Shown here one piece after another: positions 55,070 through 64,000 of a DNA stretch of 64,000 bases. Each line of letters opens with the position of its first letter. Position 1 is the first letter of the stretch. This DNA is from Anniella stebbinsi (Eukaryota; Chordata; Lepidosauria; Squamata; Anniellidae), in NCBI GenBank assembly GCA_029215795.1, contig JARDYH010000002.1, positions 59,187,001 to 59,251,000 of the forward strand, in the 5' to 3' direction. The position numbers and the translations under genes are program-made. A model generated the notes under the pieces. That model was not told the origin of the DNA and made no database searches. It was given only the letters and a program-made list of their open reading frames with translations.

Positions 55070-55778
55070 CCCCAGTATCTTGAAGCAAGCCTGGTAACAA
55101 TGCAAATACAATGTGCTCCCAGTACATTCTCTACCAGCTTCAACCTCCAAACAGTGTTCAAAAATCACAGCAGCATAGCAGCAGCACTGCAGTAGAACAG
55201 CCTAGCCTTGAGATGCTAGAGGGGGAGGGTTACAGCACAAAATGGAGATACATTTACTTGTGATATAAAGTAAGGCCCTTCCTGTTGCATTTGAATCTTG
55301 TACCAACTGAAATCCAATTTGGGTAAAAAGAAGCCTGATTCTTGAACAGAGCATTTCTTACTGCTTAGTCATTTGCTGAGTCTTGTGTTTGTCTGGGCAT
55401 CTGAGCTTTGCTGCCCCTGTGCCTCAGATCCCACAGCCCTGCTGTTTTTCCGAATGAGGAACATGCCTGAGCACATATCTGTTGTTTTGTGACACTTATT
55501 AGTGCACTGCTTTGGGCTCTCTGCCAGTATCCGAAGATGTTCTCGATCATTCAACCTTGTAATAGTAATTGGTGTTTCCATTCAAAGGGTTTGCATGCTT
55601 ATATGTAGCACATAGGTAATCAGGAAAGAATTGGCCACAGTTGAAGCCACAGTGTTTAGATTACATTATTCCACTTTAAATGATTATTATTTATGTAACA
55701 ATATTTATGAATCACGTACATAAAAAGAAATGTCTAAGCAATGTAAAAAAACAATACAGTATAAGATAATAATAAAAT
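55070..55778. other. No recognisable feature
   Basis: Flanking anonymous sequence beyond the DIRS element. Confidence 0.5.
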
Positions 55779-55781
55779 ATT

Positions 55782-57028
55782 GGCCCCGTTCAGACGACAC
55801 TGTTAACCATGCCGTTAACCCTTTTGCGGTTAGTGTAGTTAGGGCAGCATGGTTAACAGTGTCGTCCAAACACCCGTTTTCCCTAACTATCTGCCCAGTT
55901 AACCACATCGTGGTTAAGCTCACTAACCATGCTGTGACACATGGTTAGCGGCACTAACCATGGCTAAAAGTGTTGCCAGACACATGTCTGTGGTTAAAGG
56001 GCCATGGTTAAGGGTTTAAGGTAGGCTGACCATATGAAAAGGAGGACAGGGCTCATGTAACTTTAACAGTTGCAGAGAAAAGGGAATTTCAGCCGGCGTC
56101 ATTTGTATGCAATTAGTACCTGGTGAAATTTCCTCTTCGTTACAACAGTTAAAGCTGCAAGGGCCCTGCCCTCTTTTGTATACTGGTCACTCTAGTATAG
56201 TGCATGCAACTTTAACTGTTGTGATGAAGAGGGGATTTCACCAGGTACTAATTGCATACAAATGATGCTGGCTGAAATTCCCTTTTCTTTGCAACTGTTA
56301 AAGTTATATGAGCCCTGTCCTCCTTTTCATATGGCCAGCCTATTTAAGGAGTTAAGGCATAGAGCTTCCAGTACAGAGCGGCCTAACTAGGTGGGGCTGC
56401 ACTAGCCAGCGGGCTCTATGGCTGCTCTGACTGCCAATTGATACGTTCGCTGTGGCTGCCATTTTGTGTTTTGCATTAGTTTTTTTGAGTGATTTTTGCT
56501 CTTCTTAGCGGAGCGTGCTTACACTAAAGCTTTTTAAATTCCCGCTTGCAATTTCCCAATACAAAGCAGCTGTTTCTCCTACCTCGTTGAAGCGCCATTA
56601 CACCCCCTCAGGTTCTGATTACTGTGGTGGCACTGCCTGATGACACAGCTAGCGTGGCCATCTTGGAAGGCTTCCACCTCCCCTGTGATGACTGTAGAGG
56701 TATAGCAGGCATGGTGATGCAGAAAGCAAAGGAACTGCTCACTAAACAAGGTGATGCATATATGTAATGGCTGATTTCATTGGTGCCTGCACTAAAATGA
56801 TGGCTGCAACTGCCAGGGCTCCTAGCACTAGGGCTGCTGGGATACAGGGTGGATCAGAGGAATCAGGTGCTCCACTGACCACTTTGTGGTTAGCGTGTGG
56901 TTAATGAAAACGTAACCATAAAAGAGTTAACAATGTCATCTGCAAGCCTTCCGCATGTGGTTAGCATTAACCACAGCTGAACATGGTTAAGCTAACCACA
57001 AAGCCCTGAGTGTCGTCTGAACAGGGCC
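55782..57028. mobile_element. 1.25-kb element, TSD ATT, family A-like ends
   Basis: Tips GGCCCCGTTCAGACGACAC and GTGTCGTCTGAACAGGGCC form a perfect 19-bp inverted repeat. ATT lies on both sides (55779-55781 and 57029-57031). Subterminal zones carry many copies of TGGTTA/TAACCA in both orientations ('ggttaac', 'ttaaccat'). Interior at 56343-56880 unrecognised; no transposase frame. A palindromic MITE is nested at 56022-56342. Confidence 0.88.
56022..56342. mobile_element. 321-bp palindromic MITE, loop reversed
   Basis: Same element as 26107-26426, with TAGGCTGACC and GGCCAGCCTA tips. TTTAAGG lies on both sides (left ending 56021, right 56343-56349), 7 bp identical. The asymmetric loop (about 56158-56210) is in the opposite orientation to the 26107 copy. 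Confidence 0.88.
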
Positions 57029-57039
57029 ATTGTACATTA

Positions 57040-57200
57040 TTACTGTGTTATTGTAGACAAAATTACCTTTCTGGGAATGCTTGTTGAAACAAGTACATTT
57101 TCAGTAGATGCCCAGAACACAGAAGGGTCAACATCTGTCTAATTTGTATTGATAGGGAGTCCCAGGGTCCCTCTATACAACGTCGCTTTGGCGCCTGTTT
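57040..57200 (-). mobile_element. L2 LINE scrap, reversed
   Basis: 'tgcttgttgaaacaagtaca' and 'tagggagtcccagggtccct' match the diverged ORF2 C-terminal/UTR boundary of L2 on the minus strand. Confidence 0.45.
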
Positions 57201-59506
57201 CTCCGAATATGCTCTTTTTCCAATATTTGATTTTACTTCTAATAGCGGTAGACAAGAGCCGTGAAGACGAATTATGGGCTCCATACAATGCGCTTTACAA
57301 TTGTTTATATGCAGAGTTTCGCAGCAGAGTCAGATCAAAGGTCTATGGTTGAATGAGGAAAATTTGACGAAAACACTGCCCTGTCACCTGATGATACCTC
57401 CCCCGGATTTTCCTGCCATTCGTTAACCCTGCCCGCCTAAGTGTCTTGCCGTTGATTACATGTTAGCCCCTGCCCAATCACGATCGTGCGTTACTTCGCA
57501 TGTGGGTAAGATTTCTAAACATTGGATGTGCCTACAATTAAGTTTTTAGCAGGGCAGCATTGGCTTTGGGACCAAATGTAAAACCATAAAAGCATCATTT
57601 TTTCGGGTACTGGACAGCCATGGCAAACACCCGCCTGTGGAGCTTCCACCCCCCCCCCATTCCTCCTGCCAAGAATCTGCCACTAGACACTCCCATCCCA
57701 CCATGCTTGCGGCAGCTGCCCCTTACCTCCTGCTCCCTAGCAACCTTGGCCGTCTTGGAAATGTGCTCCTTCAAAGGCAAATTTCTGTATTGCCTTTCCG
57801 TTACAATGTTGCATTTTGCACCGATGTCCCAGTTCCATACAAACTGCCAACTATTCTGTCTGTTTCCGGACCCCAAGATGCCAGCTTGCAACAGTTCTGG
57901 GCTGCCCCATGCTGAGCGGGCTAGAAGGCAACCTTGCCATCCCAGCAGGTCTCTGAGTTGCAGAGGTGGGTGACTGGGCAGGCGGGAGTGGGGAAGGGCT
58001 GCCCGCTGCCCCCCCCCCAAAAAAACCCTGGCTGGCACTGATGTCTCTTTGTCTTCTCTTCCCACACAGTGTGGGTGATGTTCCTCCACTTAGCTGTACT
58101 CAAGAGGCAGAAGGGGCGTTTGCAGCTGCACCTCCGCAGTATGGCACACTCATTGCATTTCCTTTAGCGTCGCATGAGGAGACTGGAGTGGATAGTCTGA
58201 CATGCCCTCCCTCTGGTACCCCTCCACCAACCATCCGTGCCATTGGAATGAACAGGCAGGCCCCCCCCCCAACGTGTGTGTGGTGGCTATGATGTGGTGT
58301 CTATGGACTGACATTCCTTCCCATGCGACTGTTGCCGTTTGCCTTTTGGTTGCCACGTTCCGCCCAAGCCCGTCTTGCCCCCACTGCGACGTGCCTTTTG
58401 GATTACTCCATCCACGCTTTGCAATGGGCTTGTGCCCACATGTAACCTTTTCTAGAATAAAGATACTGCAGTGGTTTTTCAGCACTAAATGGTCATTTTG
58501 GTGCGATGCACACACAGACACACACACAGACACACACACACACAACTTCCCGGTAAAGCAATGACAGAAGGGAGAGGGGGGAGGTAACAGGAATAGATAC
58601 GAAGCCCGATCCCCAATCCTGCACCACACTTCCCAGGGAGCAAGTCCCCCCACCTGCTCAATGCGCCTTACTCCCAAGTAACAGTGCACAAGACGACAGC
58701 TCAATGGCAGGAACTAGCTTGCACTGCATGGAGAGAAGTTTCCCTGCCTTTTTCCAGCCAGGATCCCAGCAAGGGAGCAGGGGGGGAAGGGAAGCCTTAG
58801 CAGACCTCAAATTATACTCAAAATGAACAATGCACATCCTTATTCCAACCCCCTTGCTTCCTGTAGAACCAGCTCCGTGTGAGTAGCCACACGTCTCGAC
58901 GAAAGAAAGATTCCAGTGGGGATTTAAAAGAAACTTTACTTTAAGTACCGGTAACTTAAGGTCAGCCATTACTGAACAGACCAGGAGTCAAGGGAAGAAG
59001 AAGAAGGAAGTAGGAGGGAGGAGACAGGAAATGACAAAGCAAGCATTGGGTCAATCCCCTCCCACCTTGTCCACAACTGGGAGGGGTAGCCAGAGAAGGG
59101 GCAGGCGTTCAGTCATGACATCACCACCAAACTACGGCCACTACTAGCATTAATCTGAATGGTCTGTAGATTGGTTACATGACGATAATGCGCTTGAACT
59201 TTGGAGAAAAATTAAAAGTTGCAGTAAATCAACACCTTGGAAATGAGCATTAACGGAGGCTATAAATCGCAGAGACGTCTGATTTGTGCTCCACTCGTCT
59301 GTCCTAAATGCCATCAGAGCAAAGTCAAGGAGGTGCAAATAAATCATCTAGAGGTACCCTCAGAGAGTGGGTACCATGACACTAAACACCCTATTCCAAG
59401 TTATCATGGACTGGACCTCTGAAATCACAGGCACCACCTGTGCATCCTCTGATTAGCACAGCAATTAAACAGGCAGTTGGGGGGGGGGGGGCAGGCAATC
59501 TTTTAA
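57201..59506. other. Anonymous, partly GC-rich
   Basis: 57600-58330 is relatively GC-rich with C-homopolymers and several overlapping open frames, none with family resemblance. A (CA)n-type tract lies at about 58508-58543 and a G homopolymer at about 59479-59491. Nothing recognised. Confidence 0.5.
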
Positions 59507-59765
59507 CTACCCTGGTCCTAAGTTGTTTAGGGCTTTATGAACAGGTACCAAAACATTAAACCTTGCCTGGAAGCAAACAGGCAGCCAGTGCAGTTCCCTC
59601 ACAATAGGAGTAATGTGTTGAAGCTGCTCCCATTCCCAACCTGGCTGTAGCTTCTGAACCAATCTTAAGGCCACCAACTGCAACTTCTGGACCAACCTTA
59701 GGGGCAGCAAATTGCACCAATCCAGTTTTGCACATTACACCAATCCAGTTTTGAGGTTATCAAAA
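59507..59765 (-). mobile_element. L2 LINE 3' end, part 1 of an interrupted copy
   Basis: 'ctaagttgtttagggcttta', 'caggcagccagtgcagttcc' and 'ggggcagcaaattgcaccaa' are the reversed L2 C-terminal region. The match stops near 59765 and resumes near 60340. Confidence 0.75.
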
Positions 59766-59768
59766 CAT

Positions 59769-60337
59769 GGGTCAGATCTACACCTTATGTCAAATAATTA
59801 CGATCCCATCATGGTAACGTTATATCCCTCTTGCGCATTTATACCTCGTAGGACACACAATGAGTGTCATCAAATGGGGGGAAATTACGTTTCCTTACTG
59901 TTGCTTCTCCGCCCCACTTTTGTCCTTCATTACTTCCTCATTCTTCCCAGAGGGGAAAGAGGAAGTAAACAAAGACCACATGGCCCATTGCACCACTTTT
60001 CCTATACAAAGCAGGAGATCACGGCACATTCCTTTAAAAAAAAAGTAGGATTAAAAGGGGTCTATTTTGCTATGGAAAAATGAGCAGAAGGAGCAGGAGG
60101 TGCAAGGGAGGTGGACATCATCATCTAAAGGACGCATTCACATCTGTAAATGGGCAGTAGCGAGCGTGTGATAAAATATTTGTCTGATGAACCTCAATGA
60201 TATTTGTTGCTGTATTTTGGATAATATGGAATAAAATGCAGGAAATAACACTATGAAAGTGGCATATGGAATGTGGATTGTGTCCCAACAGTTTAGTACA
60301 CTTCAATACCGCTATAAAGCAGTAGTGTAGATCTAGC
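59769..60337. mobile_element. Possible element inserted in L2
   Basis: Bounded by 'agatctacacc' at the left and 'gtgtagatct' at the right, resembling family B tips ('aaagcagtagtgtagat' occurs at the right). Interrupts L2. No clean target duplication seen. Confidence 0.5.
59867..60125. mobile_element. MITE family C, reversed and diverged
   Basis: Left end GAGTGTCATCAAATGGGGGG corresponds to the right end of the 45179 copy in complement. Interior shares 'tactgttgcttctccgcccc', 'gaggaagtaaacaaagacca' and 'catggccca'. The far end is poorly kept. Confidence 0.65.
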
Positions 60338-60339
60338 AA

Positions 60340-60460
60340 AGGACCATGGTGGTAAAGCTATCTCTGTCCAAGAATGGCTGTAACTGTCTTACCTACCAGA
60401 GCTGGTAAAAGGTACTCCAAGCTATCAAAGACACCTGTCAGGATGGACTTTTAATTATTA
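60340..60460 (-). mobile_element. L2 LINE 3' end, part 2
   Basis: 'ctgtccaagaatggctgtaa' and 'accagagctggtaaaaggta' continue the reversed L2 after the insertion. Confidence 0.6.
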
Positions 60461-60809
60461 TCTCAAAGCCTGTTATCACAGGTTGTTTTGTTATCTACTT
60501 GGGTGTAGATACCCAAGTAGAACATATTATATGCTTCACATCATTTGTGAATAACATACAGGCATTGGGGTCAAAAATCACAGGGGCAATATCCTTCTCC
60601 AATCAGATAGTCTGTATTCTGCTGAGGAAAGAGCAGTAATTTAAACAGATATGCACCATCCACATATGCCCACATGCAAAACATTCCCATGATAAATGGT
60701 CCCTCAGTGGTGAGGGCAACAGCTACTCATTGACCAGTTTTCACATACTTGCTTGAATGTAACCCAAGTATGTTTGGAGTCGCTGCTCCAGTTTAACAGG
60801 CACTGATAA

Positions 60810-60851
<42 letters not shown>

Positions 60852-62280
60852 CAATACTTCAAGAGAGATGAAAAATAAATTATAAAAATAAACAACCACC
60901 AGAGAAATTAGTGAGGGGGGGAAATAAGCCTTCTGTTTCATTAGCCAAATTAAGTCTGAAATGCTGTATTATCACAACTCAATATCCACAAAATTTAATT
61001 ACTTAGAGCAGCTTAATTTCACTGCATACTGTCAAAGGATATGCAGACCTGATTTCAATCCCTTGCACGTGTCTGAGGCGCAATGACCAGTAAGAAGTCA
61101 TATTTTTTTACACTGGAAAAACATCCTCCATTGTGCTGAGAGGAAAGGGCTCATTAAAATGCTGAACACACTTATGCTAAGGGAGAGTTAAGAGCATTCA
61201 AAAAGGACTCTCAGCTCACAGAGGGTCGTTCCAAATATCATGTTTTGGATGTTGGGAAAATGAGGTTCCTACAAGAAAAGCACTTCCTTGAGGAAAGATA
61301 TGCCTGTATCCCCTGCAGGAAATGAGCTACAAATGCTCTTTTATTGCACTATAAATGGATTGTTTAGAAAGGGGCCTAAGTTAAGTGGCTGTGTTTTCAG
61401 CTTTTTCACCTTTCGTGAATCCCTGCAATTCATTTTATGCTTCTGATCAAGTTGAATGAAGAAGAAAAAATCAAGCAGCCGTCACATAGTAAAGTTATGT
61501 TCCTGTACAGAATTTTGAAGAAAAGGTTGGTGTCATACTTGATAGCAATTTCTCCTACCACGTGCATCCAGCTGTTACAGTGGAGCTTTGAATAATTTGA
61601 TATAATTTGGAATAATTTGATTGAACAACTGGTAAGAAACTTAACTAATGCTACAACACTGTAACTCTTCTGTAAACCTGACCACATTGCAGCACACAGT
61701 CTGGCTAGAGATGCACGTATAGGCAAATTCAGATTATTACCAATCTTATAATATTTCTGAAATTGTTCCCTTTCCACCCAACTTCATTTTTTTTTTACAC
61801 TGATGCCACAATATTGATCAGAGGGTGATATCTTAAATTCCAGTTATAACAATGTGGCTTACCTCTAAGTAAGTATGTTTAAGATCAGGGACTGAATCTG
61901 GACTTTCTCTATTTCTCTTAGTTGAAATGTTGGAGCAGAGGTGGCTACTGATGAAAAAAGTAACCCATGGCTTGTTCCTCATCCTTTAGGGATGCCAAAG
62001 TGTGCCTCATTGCACCACAAGTGACAAGTAACAAGCTGGAATGGGCACGGGGAAACTTACAGAGGGATGCGGGGAAAGGATACATGGGAATGCTGTTTTC
62101 AGAAGCACATAAACACACGCAACCTGCATTATCATCTAGTTCCAGTCTTAAATATTGGCACTGTGTGTATTTTCTAGCTTATCAGACATGTCTCCAGTTA
62201 CCATGAAGTGATAAAACCACTGTCAATATTAGTGATTCTTTTTGCCCAACACATTTCCATGTTTATATTAGGATTCACTT
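60461..62280. other. Anonymous with (AAT)n
   Basis: (AAT)n microsatellite at about 60809-60850. A hairpin-like 'tacttgggtgtagatacccaagta' lies at about 60497-60520. No gene seen. Confidence 0.5.
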
Positions 62281-62289
62281 AATTACCTG

Positions 62290-62560
62290 ATTCGCATAAC
62301 ACAACAACCCACTATGGCTGATCAACCATGGTGGGTTGTTGGCTTGTGTTGTGCAAAGCCAGAGTGATTTCTGCAAGGTGGCATGTGTTTCATAAACAAG
62401 CTACACAAAAAATCTATGGCTTGTTCTAGGGTTGTTCATACCCATGGTGGCTTCTCGTGACGTCCAAACCCAGCTGGGCAATTTCATTGTGGGTTGTCAG
62501 GAATGGCTAGAAAGCCACCCAGCAAGAGCAACCAAAGCCCATGCCACTCCTCACAATCTC
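62290..62560. repeat. Inverted-repeat element related to 30209-30490
   Basis: A hairpin 'cacaacaacccactatgg' / 'ccatggtgggttgttgg' lies at about 62302-62343. Shares 'ggcttgttctagggttg' and 'agccacccagca' with the repeat at 30209, on the opposite strand. Confidence 0.55.
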
Positions 62561-62564
62561 ACAG

Positions 62565-62813
62565 ATGAAGACCTTTTTATTTTCTCAGTATTTTGACAGT
62601 TTATCAGTTTAATTTTTAATTTTGCTGTTTTAAATCTGTATTTTAAATTGGTATTAATTTTTGCATTGCTGCTTGCTTTTATCCTGCTTGTCTTCTTATA
62701 TTGTATTTTTATACTATTGTTGCTTTATATTTTGAATGGTTTTTATGGTTTTAATTTTTGTAAACTGCCCACAGAGCTTCGGCTATTGGGCGGTATAAAA
62801 ATGCAATAAATAA

Positions 62814-62845
<32 letters not shown>
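62565..62845 (+). mobile_element. L2 LINE 3' UTR and tail
   Basis: T-rich UTR ending 'cccacagagcttcggctatt' plus 'gggcggtataaaaatgcaat', followed by an (AAT)n tail. Same end as at 1480, better preserved. Confidence 0.85.
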
Positions 62846-62846
<1 letters not shown>

Positions 62847-62922
62847 CACCACCATCCTCCCTCATCCCTTCTCAATGCCTTCTACCCCACCCTCCTAAAA
62901 ATAGGGAAGAAAGTACACCAAT

Positions 62923-63100
62923 GTCATGAGTCTGTCTGAAGAATCTTCCTCTGAGGAGGAAGAAGTTGCAGAGACTGCAGCTTCACCCATTCCCCAGGAC
63001 TTACCAGAGGAGGAGGAACAGCAGGGAGGTTCCTCAGAAGAGCCCCAGGGAAGCCACCTTCTTCCTCCTCAGAGGAAGATTCTTCAGACGGACTCATGAC
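62923..63100. repeat. 178-bp element with 43-bp inverted repeats
   Basis: 62923-62965 and 63058-63100 are complementary at 42 of 43 positions. Because of the symmetry, both strands carry an ATG-started frame beginning M-S-(L/P)-SEESSSEEEE; the plus frame runs 62926-63099 (57 codons) to TGA. No target duplication seen. Whether either peptide is real is unknown. Confidence 0.8.
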
Positions 63101-63413
63101 AACCAGAGAGTGTCCTGAATGCTTTCGCAACCTTAAAAAAACAATTTCAGTCCTGTGCAAGTGCACAGGAGTAAATCTCCATGGCTAGGAAATTTGCATA
63201 TATTTTCCTTCCGTTTTAATGCTCCGCCATGAAATTTGCATATGTTTGCCAATCCTGCTCAGTATGTATTGATGACAGCTAACAACAGTGGAAGGAAGCA
63301 ACAGGCCTGAAGGGGCAAAGGCAAAAGTCGTTGGAGGGTGTAGGAGAGAAGGAGCTTTAGTGGTGGGTCTTATTAGTTGACATGAGGCAGACTTTTTTTT
63401 TAAGTGTTCAATA

Positions 63414-63799
63414 TAGGCTGACCATATTTGGGAAACCAAAAAAGAGGACACCCCATGGTGCTGCAGGAAAATGCATCATTTCCCCGGCCACCTTAAGGGC
63501 CCTGATTGGAGGGGGAAGCATATCATCCTCCCACCCAATCCTGTGCTCCAATAAGGGCCTTTTCTATAATGTCCGGGAATGATATGCTTTGCCCTTTAAG
63601 GCCCCGACTGGAGAAGTGGGGTAGGCGGAATGACGCACCTCCAAGAATGATGCCCCCCCCCACACCCTAATAGCAACTTTAAATGAGAAAGTGTGTCATT
63701 CCAGGACATTATAGAAAAATACAGAAAATCCCCCCTGACACCCTGGATAGATAAAAAACCAGGACAAATCCGGGGAAATCCTGACAGTTGGTCACCCTA
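63414..63799. mobile_element. 386-bp TAGGSTGACC MITE, TSD GTTCAATA
   Basis: Tips TAGGCTGACCATATTTGGG and GTTGGTCACCCTA. GTTCAATA on both sides (63406-63413 and 63800-63807). Short, symmetric relative of the 25177 and 36367 elements; the right part carries the conserved 'ggacaaatccggggaaatcc' block. Confidence 0.92.
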
Positions 63800-64000
63800 G
63801 TTCAATAGCAAGGGAATTGCCAAAGTGGAGGATATTGAAAAAAGATACAAGAACGCTTGGCTAAATATTGGAGAGACACTCTTGCGAAAGACTTTAAGTC
63901 TTCCCACCCTCCCCCACCCCCACCCCCCCAAAACCTTACCAACACATTCCTACATTCATAAGGGCTTGGAAAATTATTTCATTTTTGAAATCTGATGTAT

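Noticed and set aside
58150..58704. 184-codon minus-strand frame
   Set aside because: Contains a CA-repeat-derived 'CVCVSVCVSVC' run and no family resemblance; probably chance.
1..64000. CRISPR arrays, bacterial operons, rRNA or genuine tRNA genes
   Set aside because: None seen. tRNA-like stretches at 3915, 12381 and 39038 are SINE heads with SINE bodies and not functional tRNAs; tandem repeats are microsatellites without spacers.

Overview
This window looks like part of the nuclear genome of a squamate reptile, probably a lizard. It is AT-rich, has no bacterial-style gene packing, and is full of microsatellites. It carries CR1 and L2 LINE 3' ends, tRNA-derived SINEs including one of the Sauria SINE type, many DNA-transposon MITEs, and a DIRS-type tyrosine-recombinase retrotransposon. 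The species cannot be told from sequence alone. Nearly all recognisable content is mobile DNA; most of the rest looks like intergenic or intronic sequence.

Layout. 1-13 kb: LINE and SINE fragments and small MITEs in anonymous sequence. 13.3-15.6 kb: an LTR with a putative primer-binding site, an L2 scrap, and a 759-bp element built from serial palindromes (14805-15563). 15.6-25 kb: mostly anonymous, with three CR1 fragments and a 54-bp palindromic mini-element. 25.2-29.4 kb: a 4.2-kb element bounded by TAGGGTGACC-type ends and an exact 8-bp target duplication, with further MITEs nested inside. 31.0-32.4 kb: an intronless, open copy of the V-ATPase subunit E gene with A-tail and target duplication. 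35.1-35.35 kb: one candidate host exon on the minus strand. 36.1-38.3 kb: a three-level nest (an old L2, a roughly 350-bp MITE inside it, and a 1.17-kb palindromic TAGGGTGACC element inside that). 38.5-48.7 kb: more MITEs, L2 pieces and a second LTR. 48.96-55.07 kb: a structurally complete DIRS1-like retrotransposon on the minus strand, with inverted terminal repeats, an internal complementary region, a gag-like region broken over three frames, an open RT/RNase H/methyltransferase-like frame, and an overlapping open tyrosine-recombinase frame. 55.8-57.0 kb: a 1.25-kb element with a 3-bp target duplication and a nested palindromic MITE. 57-64 kb: L2 pieces, MITEs, a 43-bp inverted repeat and a final TAGGSTGACC element.

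Two structural themes recur. First, a group of elements ends in TAGGG(T/G)G... and makes 8-bp target duplications, as hAT-superfamily elements do. Several contain long CpG-rich palindromes, and two with different tips share the same palindrome core around GATGACGTCATC. Second, a group with 3-bp target duplications has tips such as GGCTCAATTCGGACGACAC or GAGCCTATCTACAC. No transposase gene is visible for either group, so both appear non-autonomous here. The best protein-coding candidates are the V-ATPase E retrocopy, the DIRS frames and, more tentatively, the exon at 35.1 kb.
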